Below, piece by piece: positions 8,964 to 17,925 of a stretch of 64,000 nt of DNA (its first letter is position 1; each line of letters starts with the position of its first letter). The stretch is from positions 115,210-179,209 of the forward strand of contig NZ_JODY01000005.1 of NCBI RefSeq assembly GCF_000718015.1. Reading direction: 5' to 3'. The notes under the pieces were generated by a model. That model did no database searches. It was not told the origin of the DNA and saw only the letters and a program-made list of their open reading frames with translations. Source of the stretch: Streptomyces catenulae. GTDB lineage: Bacteria; Actinomycetota; Actinomycetes; Streptomycetales; Streptomycetaceae. Position numbers and translations under genes: made by a program.

Positions 8964-9082
8964 GACGACGAGGCGGCCCACGGAGCCATTTGCCGCCCCT
9001 CGCGCGGCACGGTTGTTCCTATAGGTTCGACACATCCCGTCCGAGGACGGGGCCGGACCTACGCGTGAGGGAGCTTGCCCGC

Positions 9083-9661
9083 ATGGCCTTCATCCACCGC
9101 ACCACCATGACGCCCACCAAGCTGGAGCTGCTCACCGAGTGGCTGCCGAAGCAGAGCTGGTACGTGGGCGGTGCCGCCACGCCGGAGCTGTCCAGGGCCG
9201 GTGGGTTCCGTCTGGACGACCCGGAGGGCGCGGTCGGCATCGAGTTCATGGTCGTCGTGGACACCGGCGCCCGGGAGCCGGTGGCGTATCTGGTGCCGAT
9301 GGGCTACCGCGCCACGGCGCTGGAGGGCGCCCCGGGCGGGGCCCTGATCGGCACCTCCGAGCACGGGGTGCTCGGCACCCGGTGGCTCTACGACGGCGGC
9401 CACGACCCGGTGGTGCTGGCCCAGTTGGGCGCCCTGCTCCGCGGTGAGGCGGAACCGCAGCAGCAGAGCGTGAGCGACACCCCCGACCCGTCCGTCACGG
9501 TCCACGGCACCGTCCCGGACGGCGGGTCCGGCGTCCGCCTCCACCGCGTCCTCCGCGAGGCGACCGCCGGGCAGCAGCCCTCCGCCCACGTCGTCGCCGG
9601 GTGGACCTGGCCGAACGGAACGACCGCACAAGGCGTCTTCGCGACCGCCGCACCGCGGTAG
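9083..9661 (+). CDS. Maltokinase N-terminal cap-like domain protein
   Basis: A 192-residue protein beginning MAFIHRTTMTPTKLELL. The stretch LTEWLPKQSWYVGGAATPEL followed by a GYRATALEGAPGGALIGTSEHGVLGTRWLYDG segment resembles the stand-alone proteins that share the N-terminal cap of actinobacterial maltokinase, usually annotated as hypothetical or 1,4-alpha-glucan branching-like. The kinase catalytic part is absent. The last third is a beta-rich extension rich in Thr and Pro. No signal peptide. It is preceded by 167 bp containing the upstream terminator and is converged upon by the next gene. Biochemical function is not established. Confidence 0.65.
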   Translation: MAFIHRTTMTPTKLELLTEWLPKQSWYVGGAATPELSRAGGFRLDDPEGAVGIEFMVVVDTGAREPVAYLVPMGYRATALEGAPGGALIGTSEHGVLGTRWLYDGGHDPVVLAQLGALLRGEAEPQQQSVSDTPDPSVTVHGTVPDGGSGVRLHRVLREATAGQQPSAHVVAGWTWPNGTTAQGVFATAAPR

Positions 9662-9671
9662 ACCCCGCCGG

Positions 9672-9704
9672 GGGAGAGCGCCGACCGTCGGCCGGTGCTC
9701 TCCC
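9672..9704. terminator. Bidirectional terminator between convergent genes
   Basis: Perfect arms GGGAGAGC and GCTCTCCC enclosing a further CCGAC/GGCCGG stem, located in the 54 bp between two converging genes. Confidence 0.7.
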
Positions 9705-9715
9705 ACCCTCGCCGC

Positions 9716-10834
9716 TCAGGACGGCTGGTGTTCGTCGAAGAAGGTGACAGCTTCGGCGGGGTCCGGGCTCACCAGGCGTTCCAGACCTGCCGTCGTGAGC
9801 GCCGCCCATCTGCCCGCCCGTGCCCACATCTGCTCCTCGAAGGCGCGGACGGTCGCGTCCAGGTCCTCGGGGTCGGCGGCGAGCGACTCGGCGAGTTCGG
9901 CGCCTTCCAGCATCGCGAGGTTCGCGCCCGCCCCCAGCGGCGGCATCAGATGCGCGGCGTCGCCCAGCAGCGTCACCCCGGGGACGTGCGCCCAGGTGTG
10001 GGCGACCGGCAGGGCGTGGAGCGGGCGGTGGGTGAACGCGGCGCCGTGGCGGAGGAGCGCGAGGACGGGGTCGGCCCAGCCGTCGAACAGCGCCAGCAGG
10101 CTCGACCGCAGGGCCTCGGCATCGGCCGGGTCCAGGTCCGCGTGCCAGTCCACCGGCGCACGGAACTGTGCGTACACCTTGACGTGGCCGCCGCTGTTGC
10201 GTTGGGCGACGAGAGCGCGGTTCACGCCGTACACCGCCAGGGAACCGTCGCCGATCAGGTGGGCGAGGTCCGGGTGGCGGGTGTCCACGTCGTCAAGGGA
10301 GGTCTCGACCGCGGTGACGCCGGTGTAGTGCGGGGTCACCGGCGAGACGGCGGAACGGGTCCGGGACCAGGCGCCGTCCGCGCCGACCACGAGGTCGAAC
10401 GTCTCCTGCCGCCCGTCCGCGAGGTGGACCCGTACGCCGTCCCCGCCCCCCGGCACCACCTGCCGCACCGGCTGCCCCCACCGCACGTCGAGCGGGCCGA
10501 GCAGCAGGTCACGGAGGTGTCCGCGGTCGATCTCGGGGTGGGCCCGGTCGTCCGGATCCGGTTGCCAGTCGCGCAGGACGCTCCCGTCCGGGGCGAGGAT
10601 GCGCAGGGCCTGCCCCTCGGGTCGGGACAGCGCCCGGAACTCCGCCAGCAGCCCCGCCTTGTCCAACGCCCGCTGCCCCAGCCCCTCGTGGAGGTCCAGC
10701 GTGCCGCCCGGGGGACGGGCCGTGGGCGAGGTCTCGCGTTCGAAGACGGTGACGGGGTGGCCGTGGCGGTGCAGCACCCGGGCGAAGGTGAGGCCGGCCG
10801 GACCGCTCCCGACCACAGCGATGCGATGTCTCAT
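9716..10834 (-). CDS. FAD-dependent monooxygenase, TetX-like
   Basis: A 372-residue group A flavin monooxygenase starting at MRHRIAVVGSG (a longer start at 10870 would run into the operator). GSGPAGL is the dinucleotide-binding motif, LVVGADGAWSRTRSAV the DG motif and LLGDAAHLMPPLGAGANLAMLEGAEL the GD motif; the LMPPLGAGAN form is characteristic of the TetX/aromatic hydroxylase subgroup. It would oxygenate a small aromatic, polyketide or antibiotic substrate. It is divergently transcribed from a TetR regulator across a 31-bp palindrome covering its promoter, so it is very probably a substrate-induced detoxification or degradation enzyme. Confidence 0.88.
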   Translation of the reverse strand: MRHRIAVVGSGPAGLTFARVLHRHGHPVTVFERETSPTARPPGGTLDLHEGLGQRALDKAGLLAEFRALSRPEGQALRILAPDGSVLRDWQPDPDDRAHPEIDRGHLRDLLLGPLDVRWGQPVRQVVPGGGDGVRVHLADGRQETFDLVVGADGAWSRTRSAVSPVTPHYTGVTAVETSLDDVDTRHPDLAHLIGDGSLAVYGVNRALVAQRNSGGHVKVYAQFRAPVDWHADLDPADAEALRSSLLALFDGWADPVLALLRHGAAFTHRPLHALPVAHTWAHVPGVTLLGDAAHLMPPLGAGANLAMLEGAELAESLAADPEDLDATVRAFEEQMWARAGRWAALTTAGLERLVSPDPAEAVTFFDEHQPS

Positions 10835-10837
10835 ACC

Positions 10838-10868
10838 GATACACTGTATTGCTCGGATACGGTGTATC
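10838..10868. promoter_or_regulatory. TetR-type palindromic operator in the 10835-10887 divergent intergenic region
   Basis: Arms GATACACTGTAT (10838-10849) and ATACGGTGTATC (10857-10868) form an inverted repeat with one mismatched pair, centred at 10853. It begins 4 bp upstream of the monooxygenase start and ends 20 bp before the TetR ATG, exactly where a repressor would block both promoters. A related half-site (TACGGTGTGATCA) follows at about 10876-10888. Confidence 0.65.
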
Positions 10869-10887
10869 ACAACGGTACGGTGTGATC

Positions 10888-11574
10888 ATGACTGTCTGGG
10901 ACCGGCCGGAGCCGCCGCACCGCCCTGTGCCGCTCGACCGGGAGCGGATCGTCGCCGCCGCCGTCGCGCTGGCCGACGAGGGCGGGCTGGCGGCGGTGTC
11001 GTTGCGCAAGGTCGCCGCCCGGCTGGGCGCCGGGCCGATGCGGCTGTACGGATTCCTCTCCACCAAGGAGGAGTTGTTCGACCTCCTGGTGGACGAGGTC
11101 CAGGGCGAGATCCTCCCCGAGGAACGGCCCGATGACTGGCGGGAGGCGCTGAGCGTCCTCTCCCACCGCACCCGGCGGACCGCCCTCCGCCACGAATGGC
11201 TGGCCGACCTGCTCGGCGGTCGGCCGACCCTGGGACCGAACGGCCTCGCCGTGACCGAGGCCAAGCTGGCCGCCCTCGACGGTCTCACCGACATCGACAC
11301 CGCGCTGCGCGCCGTGGAGACCGTCAGCGCCTATGTCACCGGCGCGATCCGGCGGGAGATCGCGGATCTGCGGGCCGAGCGCGCCACGGGCCTGTCCGAG
11401 CAGGAGTGGCAGCGCGCCTCCGGACCGCATGTGACGAGCATGCTGGCCACCGGCCGTTTCCCGGCGCTGGCCAAGGCGGTCCACGACGGCACGGACGTGG
11501 ACGCCGAGACCTCCTTCGCCACCGGCCTGGACTGGGTCCTCGACGCCGTGGCCGCCCAACTCGCCCGGCCGTGA
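10888..11574 (+). CDS. TetR-family repressor
   Basis: A 228-residue regulator. The DNA-binding domain occupies about residues 15-65: RIVAAAVALADEGGLAAVSLRKVAARLGAGPMRLYGFLSTKEEL contains the HTH with the recognition helix AGPMRLYGF. The C-terminal part resembles the TetR_C_1 class seen in tetracycline-type repressors. ATG at 10888 is preceded by an in-frame GTG 6 nt upstream that could also be used. The divergent TetX-like monooxygenase and the intervening palindrome indicate that it represses both genes until an inducer binds. Confidence 0.88.
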   Translation: MTVWDRPEPPHRPVPLDRERIVAAAVALADEGGLAAVSLRKVAARLGAGPMRLYGFLSTKEELFDLLVDEVQGEILPEERPDDWREALSVLSHRTRRTALRHEWLADLLGGRPTLGPNGLAVTEAKLAALDGLTDIDTALRAVETVSAYVTGAIRREIADLRAERATGLSEQEWQRASGPHVTSMLATGRFPALAKAVHDGTDVDAETSFATGLDWVLDAVAAQLARP

Positions 11575-11605
11575 CGGGCTTTCCGGCCGCGTCGGACCGG
11601 CGAAC

Positions 11606-11635
11606 CGGGTCCGGCACGTTCACGCGCCGGACCCG
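11606..11635. terminator. Bidirectional hairpin terminator
   Basis: Perfect 10-bp stem CGGGTCCGGC / GCCGGACCCG with a 10-nt loop, in the gap between the converging TetR and EF-hand genes. Confidence 0.7.
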
Positions 11636-11641
11636 AGCGCG

Positions 11642-11860
11642 TCAGCCATTCATGGCTGCCCAGAACTCCTCGAAGGACATCGTGCGGTCGCCGTCGGTGT
11701 CGAGGGAGTCGATCAGCTCCTGCGCCTGCGACGCGGTGATCTCCGAGCCCTCCAACTCCGCGACGACCTTGCGGTATTCCTCCGCGGTGACCTGACCGTC
11801 CCCGTCGATGTCGTACCGCTCGAAGACCTTGCGCGCCGCCGTCTCCATGATGTCTGCCAT
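11642..11860 (-). CDS. Small EF-hand calcium-binding protein
   Basis: A 72-residue acidic protein with two canonical EF-hand loops: DIDGDGQVTAEE and DTDGDRTMSFEE, each with Asp/Glu at positions 1, 3, 5 and 12. This matches the calerythrin/CabC-like calcium sensors of streptomycetes but with only two hands. The start at 11860 has GGAAGGG 8 nt upstream; the longer frame lacks an RBS. No signal peptide or membrane segment, so it should be cytoplasmic, buffering or sensing Ca2+. It is a monocistronic unit converging on the TetR gene. Confidence 0.88.
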   Translation of the reverse strand: MADIMETAARKVFERYDIDGDGQVTAEEYRKVVAELEGSEITASQAQELIDSLDTDGDRTMSFEEFWAAMNG

Positions 11861-12092
11861 GTGCTCAGCCCTTCCGTGATCTTTACCGACGGCCCAGGCT
11901 ATCCGCCTGCCGGACACACCCCGGGGGCGCCCACCGCCCGCCGCGGTCGGGTCCCACAGGCGGCCGGAACCCGGCGCTTTCCGGTGGGTCGGTCGCCTCG
12001 TGGGCGCCGGGGGAGGGACCGGCTGTTTCGCCGGTGCCGCCGCGGTGAACGCTCAGTGCGTCCGGGCGGCCACGAGCGGAAGGCGGATGTGG

Positions 12093-15000
12093 ATGAGCGT
12101 GGACGGAGTGAGCCGACGCGGGTTCTTGCAGGTGGCCTCCGCCGCCGGGCTGGTGGCTGCGGCGCCCGCCGCCCCGGCCCAGGGGGCGGCAGCCGAGGGC
12201 ACCGGGGAGCAGGTGCTGACGTACACCGCCGCGACCGGCGGCTCGGTGACGGGGTGTCCGACGGGCGGGTGGTGGCTCGCCGAGGTCCAGGGGGTGCTGT
12301 GGCGCATCCCCCGGCACGGCGGTCGCGCGGCACAGCTGACGGACTGGACGCTGGAGCCCACGCGCCCGGCCGTCTCCCCGGACGGCACCGCGGTGGCGAT
12401 GAGCGCCTACCGCGGCGGGGGCTTCCACCTGTGGCGTATGCGGCCGGACGGCGGCGGACTGCGGCAGCTGACCGACGGGCCGTGGGACGACCGCGGCGTG
12501 GCCTGGTCCCCGGACGGCGACCGGCTGGCGTTCTCCTCCGACCGGGGCGGGGACCCGGTACGCGGCGGCGGTTGCCACCTCTGGACGCTGGAGCTGCGCA
12601 CCGGACGGCTGACACGGCTGACGGACGGCCCGTTCGAGGACTACGACCCCGCGTGGACGCCGGACGGGCGCGCGGTGGTCTTCGTCCGCGCCGCACACCG
12701 CCCCGACGGCGGCAACGACGGTGGCCGCACACTGGCCCGTACGCCCGCCACCGGCGGCGGCGCGGTGACCGTCCTGCGTACGGTGCCGGACGGGCGGCTG
12801 CTGTGCCCCGCGATCTCCCGCGGGAGCCGCGTCGCCTATCTGCATCTGCGCGACTCCGCGGACTCCGCCTCGCTGCCCGCCGTGGGCGCCGCGCTGCTGA
12901 TCGACGGCCGACCGGTCGTCACCGGGCAGGACCTGGCCGCGGCTCCGCCCTGGTGGCGGGGCGAGGACCGGCTGCTGTACCTGGCCGACGGCCGCATCCG
13001 GCTGCGCACCCTCGCCACCGGCGCGGTCGAGGAGATCCCGTTCACCGCCCGCCTCCGCGTGCCCCGCCCCGGGCACCGGGCCAAGCGCCGCGACCTGGAT
13101 TCCGCCGCCGCCCGGCCGGTGCGCGGCATCCACCGGCCCGTACTCTCCCCCGACGGGCGGCACGTCGCCTTCACCGCGCTCAACGCCCTGTGGACGGTGC
13201 GGCTCGGTGCGCCGCCGCGCAGGATCGTCCGGTCGCGGCCGGAGCACTACCTCCAGATGCCCGCCTGGGCACCGGACGGCCGGTCCCTGCTGTACTGCAC
13301 CGACCGCGACGGGTCCACCGCCGTCCACCGCCACGATCTGCGCGACGGCGGCGACACCCTGCTGGCCGCGGGCGGCCGCTTCACCCCCGCGCTCTCCCCG
13401 GACGGCACCCGCCTGGCCTGCCAGGACGCCGCGGGCAACCTTCTCGTGCGGGAGCTGCGCACCGGAGCGGAGCGCACCGTGGCCGCACCGCTGAGCGGGG
13501 GAGGACCGCCCGGCGCCCCCACCTGGTCGCCCGACGGCCGCTACCTCGCCCTCTGCGACCGCACCCGTCTCAACCGGCGCTTCCGCGAGGGCTACCACCT
13601 CATCCGCGTCCTGGACACCGCCACCGGCACGGAGACCCGGCACCTCCCCGCCGCGCACCAGTCGCTCTCCGACCGCTTCGCCGCGGGGCCCGTCTGGTCA
13701 CCCGACGGCCGCTGGATGGCGCTGGTCGCCGAATCCGCCCTGTGGCTGCTGCCGGTCGCGCCCGACGGCGTACCGACGGGGCCGCCGCGGCGGCTCACCG
13801 ACGAGCCCGCCGATCACCCCAGTTGGTCCGGTGACTCCCGCACGCTCTGCTACCTCTGCGAGGGCCGACTGCGCCTGGTGGACCGGAACGGTACCCGTGC
13901 CCGCACCGTCCCCGTGGCGCTGACCACCCGCCGTTCCCTGCCGTCTCCCCGCGACACCGTGAGTATCCACGCCGGTCAACTCTGGGACGGCACCGGCGAC
14001 CGCCCCCGCCGGGACGTCGACATCCTCCTCACCGGCCACCGCATCACCGCCGTCGAACCCCACCGGCCGCGCCGCGCCGCGCACCGCACGATCGACGCCT
14101 CCGGACAGACCGTGATCCCGGGCCTGTTCGACAGCCACACCCACCCGTACCCCTTCACCTACGGCAACCGGCAGAACCTCCTCGCCCTGGCGTACGGCAT
14201 CACCACCACCGCCTCCATGGGCGGCCCGCTGCACGAGGGGACGCTGCTGCGGGAGTCCCTGGACGGCGGGCACCTCACCGGCCCGCGGCTGCTGTCCTGC
14301 GCCGAACTCATCGACGGCTCCCGCGTCGCCTACGCCATGGGCCGCGCCCACCGCACCCCCGACGGCGTCTCCCGCACCCTGCGCCGCGCGGCCGCCCTCG
14401 ACGTCGACTTCGTCAAGACCTACGTCCGCGCGCCCGGCGCCACGATGGCCGCCGCGGCCCACCTCGCCGACCGGCTCGGCGTACCCTCCGGCAGCCACCT
14501 CTGCTTCCCGGGACGCGCCGCCGGGCAGCGCCTCACCACCCATCTGCAGGCCACCCAGCGGCTGCCGTTCGGGCACGCCACCACGCCGCTCGGCCGTGTC
14601 CACCAGGATCTCGTCCGGCAGTACGCGGACGGGGAGTTCGCGTTGATCGCCACGCCCTTCACCGCCCGTCCGCTGCTCGGCGCCGATCCCGCGCTCGCCG
14701 ACGATCCGCGCGTGACCCGCCTCATGCCGCCGTGGGACGCCGACGCCGTACGCGCCGCCGCCCGGAAACCGCCGACCCCCGACCAACTACGGGCCCTCGA
14801 CACCGAGATGGGCGCCTACCGCAGGCTGCTGGACGCCGGGGCGGTGATCGCGCTGGGGACCGACGCCCCGCTCGTCCCCGTCGGGCTCCATCTGCACCTC
14901 GCGCTGCGGGCCCTGCACGCCCACGGCTTCAGCCCCGCCGAGACGCTCCGCACCGCCACCGTCACCCCCGCCCGCCTCTTCGGACTCGCCGGGGACCTGG

Positions 15001-15158
15001 GGACCGTCGAACCCGGCAAACTCGCCGACCTCACGGTTGTCGACGGCGATCCCTTCACCGACTTCGACTCCCTCATCCGCACCTCACTGGTCCTCCGCGA
15101 CGGCGTCCCGCACCGCCAGAGCGAGGTCACCGCCGTCCCGGCCGCTTGGACGGCGTAG
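12093..15158 (+). CDS. Tat-exported fusion of a TolB-like beta-propeller and an amidohydrolase
   Basis: About 1021 residues. The N-terminus has a twin-arginine signal (SRRGFLQVASAAGLVAAAPAAPAQG). Residues about 45-600 hold many WD40-like/PD40 repeats of the TolB and prolyl-oligopeptidase propeller type (repeated SPDG, TPDG and SGDS turns). The last about 400 residues are an imidazolonepropionase/dipeptidase-type amidohydrolase: HAGQLWDGTG, VIPGLFDSHTH (metal-binding HxH), DFVKTYVRAPG with a candidate bridging Lys, GTDAPLVPVG (metal Asp) and the closing GTVEPGKLADLTVVDGDP. The enzyme would hydrolyse amide or ester bonds of an extracellular substrate. ATG at 12087 is an alternative start; GGAAGG at 12078-12083 favours 12093. 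Substrate unknown. Confidence 0.85.
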   Translation: MSVDGVSRRGFLQVASAAGLVAAAPAAPAQGAAAEGTGEQVLTYTAATGGSVTGCPTGGWWLAEVQGVLWRIPRHGGRAAQLTDWTLEPTRPAVSPDGTAVAMSAYRGGGFHLWRMRPDGGGLRQLTDGPWDDRGVAWSPDGDRLAFSSDRGGDPVRGGGCHLWTLELRTGRLTRLTDGPFEDYDPAWTPDGRAVVFVRAAHRPDGGNDGGRTLARTPATGGGAVTVLRTVPDGRLLCPAISRGSRVAYLHLRDSADSASLPAVGAALLIDGRPVVTGQDLAAAPPWWRGEDRLLYLADGRIRLRTLATGAVEEIPFTARLRVPRPGHRAKRRDLDSAAARPVRGIHRPVLSPDGRHVAFTALNALWTVRLGAPPRRIVRSRPEHYLQMPAWAPDGRSLLYCTDRDGSTAVHRHDLRDGGDTLLAAGGRFTPALSPDGTRLACQDAAGNLLVRELRTGAERTVAAPLSGGGPPGAPTWSPDGRYLALCDRTRLNRRFREGYHLIRVLDTATGTETRHLPAAHQSLSDRFAAGPVWSPDGRWMALVAESALWLLPVAPDGVPTGPPRRLTDEPADHPSWSGDSRTLCYLCEGRLRLVDRNGTRARTVPVALTTRRSLPSPRDTVSIHAGQLWDGTGDRPRRDVDILLTGHRITAVEPHRPRRAAHRTIDASGQTVIPGLFDSHTHPYPFTYGNRQNLLALAYGITTTASMGGPLHEGTLLRESLDGGHLTGPRLLSCAELIDGSRVAYAMGRAHRTPDGVSRTLRRAAALDVDFVKTYVRAPGATMAAAAHLADRLGVPSGSHLCFPGRAAGQRLTTHLQATQRLPFGHATTPLGRVHQDLVRQYADGEFALIATPFTARPLLGADPALADDPRVTRLMPPWDADAVRAAARKPPTPDQLRALDTEMGAYRRLLDAGAVIALGTDAPLVPVGLHLHLALRALHAHGFSPAETLRTATVTPARLFGLAGDLGTVEPGKLADLTVVDGDPFTDFDSLIRTSLVLRDGVPHRQSEVTAVPAAWTA

Positions 15159-15387
15159 GCGCGGGGGCGAGCGGTACGTCCACCGGGCGGGGCGGCGCTC
15201 CGTGCCCTCGCGGGAGCACTGCCCGGCAGGCGTTCACCGCGCCGACGGCGGCTCAGACGTAGCGGCTGGAGAGGGGTTCCCCGTCCCCCTGTCCCCGTCC
15301 GCGGCGTCTCCGGGTGATCAGGTGACGCGGTCGCAGGCGCGGCACCGCCTGCGGTCCGTCGGCGCCGGGTCCGGAGACGCTGGCACC

Positions 15388-16350
15388 ATGTCCTCCCACC
15401 TCAGCGGCCCGAACCCGCGCTCCCCGGTGGGGGACGCCCGGCTGGAGATCACCGACCTGTTCGCCTTCGCCGTGCCCGGCGACCGCGCCGTCCTGATCAT
15501 GAACGTCCACCCGGCCGCCCCCACCGGCGCCGCGTTCCACCCGGACGCGGTCTACCGCATCGACGTCGACACCGACGGCGACCACCGGGCCGACACCGCG
15601 TTCAGCTTCGTGTTCTCGCGGCCGGAGAACGGACGGCAGACCGCCACCGTCCACCGCGCCGAAGGTCCCCGCGCCCGGCAGCAGGACATCGGCGGCCTGC
15701 GGATCTTCGCCGACGAGCCCGTCTCCTCCGGCACCGAACCGGCGGTGGCCGCCTCCGGCCCGTATCTCTTCTCCGCCGGGCTGCGCAGCGACTCCTTCCC
15801 CGCCGACCCCGACGGCATCGTCCGGGACTTCCGGTGGACCGGTACGGACCGGGGCGCGGACCGGAACGTCCTCGGCATCGCGCTGGAGATGCCCCACACC
15901 GAACTGGGCCCCGGCCCGGTCATCGGCGTGTGGGGGCGGGTGAGCGTGCGCCGCCACGGACGGCTCACCCAGGTCGACCGCGGTGCGCACCCCCTGCTCG
16001 CCGCCTTCCACGCCGAGGGGGCGGCGGACGCGTACCGCGCGGGCGACCCCGCCGACGACTGGGACACCTACCGCGAACCGTGGGCCGCGGTCCTGCACCG
16101 AACCGGCGGATACCCGCCGCGGGCGGCCGAGGAGGCGCTGCGCACCGTCCTGCCCGACATCCTGCGCTACGACCGCGCGCAGCCCGCCGCCTACCCCAAC
16201 GGCCGCACCCTCACCGACGACGTGACCTCCGCACGGCTCGCGATGCTCTCCGGCGGCAGCATCACCACTCGCGGCATCGGCCCGCACACCGACCTGCTCC
16301 CCGACTTCCCCTACCTCGGCCACCCGCACCCCGCCCCACCGGCCGGTTGA
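15388..16350 (+). CDS. DUF4331 family protein
   Basis: A 320-residue protein starting MSSHLSGPNPRSPVGDARLEITDLFAF. The DARLEITDLFAF opening, the VYRIDVDTDGDHRADTAFSFVF segment and DFRWTGTDRGADRNVLGIALEMPHTEL are hallmarks of DUF4331, a family of unknown function that is often exported in other bacteria. No signal peptide is obvious here. It stands alone, 229 bp after the amidohydrolase. The ATG is weakly supported by an upstream RBS (GGAGA about 14 nt away), so a slightly different start is possible. Confidence 0.8.
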   Translation: MSSHLSGPNPRSPVGDARLEITDLFAFAVPGDRAVLIMNVHPAAPTGAAFHPDAVYRIDVDTDGDHRADTAFSFVFSRPENGRQTATVHRAEGPRARQQDIGGLRIFADEPVSSGTEPAVAASGPYLFSAGLRSDSFPADPDGIVRDFRWTGTDRGADRNVLGIALEMPHTELGPGPVIGVWGRVSVRRHGRLTQVDRGAHPLLAAFHAEGAADAYRAGDPADDWDTYREPWAAVLHRTGGYPPRAAEEALRTVLPDILRYDRAQPAAYPNGRTLTDDVTSARLAMLSGGSITTRGIGPHTDLLPDFPYLGHPHPAPPAG

Positions 16351-16373
16351 CCGGGCGCGCAGGACACCCAGGC

Positions 16374-16830
16374 TCACCGCGCCTCCGCTCTCCGCAACTC
16401 CCGCCGGATCCGCCGACGTTCCCGGGCGGCGTCGGCGCCCACGAGGCGGACCGGTGGAGCGAAGCCGCGCAACCTCCGTCTGCCGGCCCTCGGTGAAGCG
16501 GACGACGGCCACCAGCCGTGTCTCGTCCGCCGACTCGGACGCGCCCGCCCGCCTCCCGTGCGCGGGATACGGAGGCAGCCGCGGGTACTGCCGCATCCCC
16601 GGGCCACGGTGGGGGAAGTGCGCCGCCCTGCGGGCACATACGGCGGCCACCTCGGTCCGGAACCGCCGGTACCGGTCGGCGCCCGCGCACACCAACAGGA
16701 CGACCTGCTCCGGCTGTTGCACCCACAGCGCCTCGGTGAACCGCCAGACGTTCTCCGCTCCCGGCCATCCGCCCCCCACCACCGCCCGGGACGGCGAACA
16801 GGGCCGTCCGACCCGGTGCGGCGCTCCCAT
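16374..16830 (-). pseudogene. Probable frameshifted small gene of unknown function
   Basis: On the minus strand, codons with strong G/C third positions run from about 16830 through VWRFTEALWVQQPEQVV, MRQYPRLPPYPA and TRLVAVVRFTEG, then lose coding character near 16465, where the next frame takes over with APPVRLVGADAARERR and ends at a stop at 16374. Joined, the two parts would make a protein of about 150 residues. This looks like one gene with a single frameshift, either real or a sequencing error. No domain is recognised. Confidence 0.4.
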
Positions 16831-16894
16831 GGCTGGATTTCTCGTTCGGGTGACTTCTCGCATGTCAGACATTTCTGGTGGCCATGAACTCCGC

Positions 16895-17572
16895 ATGGCC
16901 AAGAAATCCTGGTGGCGCACCGCCGCCACCGTGGCGGTCGCCGCCACCGCGCTGCTGGTTCCGGCGTCCACCGGAACCGCCGCCTCGCCGTCCGCCGCCC
17001 CCTCCCACAGCCTCGCGTTCCAGCTCCCCGAGCCGCCGTCCGCCGAAGTGGCCCGGGCGGAGCTGACCGGGCTGCACGTGGACACGCCGCATTCGATGAA
17101 CGGCTACAGCCGGTCGAAGTTCCCGCACTGGATCAAGCAGCACGGGGAGTGCGACACCCGGGAAGTCGTCCTCGCCCGCGACGGCAAGGACGTCAAACAG
17201 GACGAGAAGTGCCGGGCGATCTCCGGGACCTGGCTCAGCGAGTACGACGCCAAGGAGTTCACGGTCTCGGGTCAGCTCGACATCGACCACATCGTCCCGC
17301 TCGCCAACGCCTGGCGCTCCGGCGCCGACGAGTGGACCACCCCCGACCGCAAGGCTTTCGCCAACGACCTCGTCCACTCCCAACTGATCGCGGTCTCCGC
17401 CGCCAGCAACCGGCAGAAGGGCGACCAGAGCCCCGACCAGTGGGCGCCGCCCCGGCACGCCTACTGGTGCACCTACGCGCGGGCGTGGGTGGACGTCAAG
17501 CACGTCTACCACCTCGACATCACCGCACCGGAGAAGGCCAAGCTGGGCGAGATGCTGGACACCTGCGCATGA
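16895..17572 (+). CDS. Secreted HNH-family endonuclease (DUF1524/GmrSD C-terminal type)
   Basis: A 225-residue protein with a Sec signal peptide (lysine at 3-4, hydrophobic core about 10-22, Ala-rich cleavage region near 30). The nuclease core is LDIDHIVPLANAWRSG (Asp131, His132), then DLVHSQLIAVSAASNRQKGDQSPDQWAPP with the Asn-Arg-x-Lys-Gly-Asp block typical of this family; two Cys pairs could form disulfides outside the cell. It is probably a non-specific extracellular DNase for nutrient recovery. The ATG at 16895 is the only start in frame before the signal. Its stop overlaps the ATG of the next gene (ATGA). Confidence 0.88.
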   Translation: MAKKSWWRTAATVAVAATALLVPASTGTAASPSAAPSHSLAFQLPEPPSAEVARAELTGLHVDTPHSMNGYSRSKFPHWIKQHGECDTREVVLARDGKDVKQDEKCRAISGTWLSEYDAKEFTVSGQLDIDHIVPLANAWRSGADEWTTPDRKAFANDLVHSQLIAVSAASNRQKGDQSPDQWAPPRHAYWCTYARAWVDVKHVYHLDITAPEKAKLGEMLDTCA

Positions 17573-17886
17573 CGGGCACCCCTCGGCAGCCTGCGGTGAC
17601 CGCCGAGGTCACCGCAGGTCCCGGCGGCGCCATGACCGTGGAGGTCGGCGTCGTCACCGGCGATCTCACGGTCACGACCACGGACACCGGCAACGGCACC
17701 GCCGCCGTCCGCGTCCGGTACACCGGCGCCGACGAGTGGTACGAACTGGAGGGCAGCCCGGTGCCGATGCCCGAAGGCGAGATGGCCGCCGTTCTGGACG
17801 CCGTCACCCAGGCCATCCGAGCCGGTGGCGCGGCTTGCGCCCCCGGGGCGCCGCAGAACCCCTCCGGGAGGCCGGATACGGCGTAG
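17569..17886 (+). CDS. Hypothetical protein, 105 residues
   Basis: Overlaps the end of the nuclease gene by 4 bp (ATGA), so it is translationally coupled. The middle part (VTAGPGGAMTVEVGVVTGDLTVTTTDTGNGTAAVRVRYTGADEWYELEGSPV) is a regular beta-strand pattern, followed by an amphipathic helix MAAVLDAVTQAIRAGG. No signal peptide and no cysteine-rich motif. It could be a small cytoplasmic partner of the nuclease, for instance a protector, but this is only inferred from coupling. No family recognised. Confidence 0.65.
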   Translation: MTGTPRQPAVTAEVTAGPGGAMTVEVGVVTGDLTVTTTDTGNGTAAVRVRYTGADEWYELEGSPVPMPEGEMAAVLDAVTQAIRAGGAACAPGAPQNPSGRPDTA

Positions 17887-17925
17887 CCCGCGACGGCGCA
17901 CCGAGGAACCGACCTCCACCCTTCT

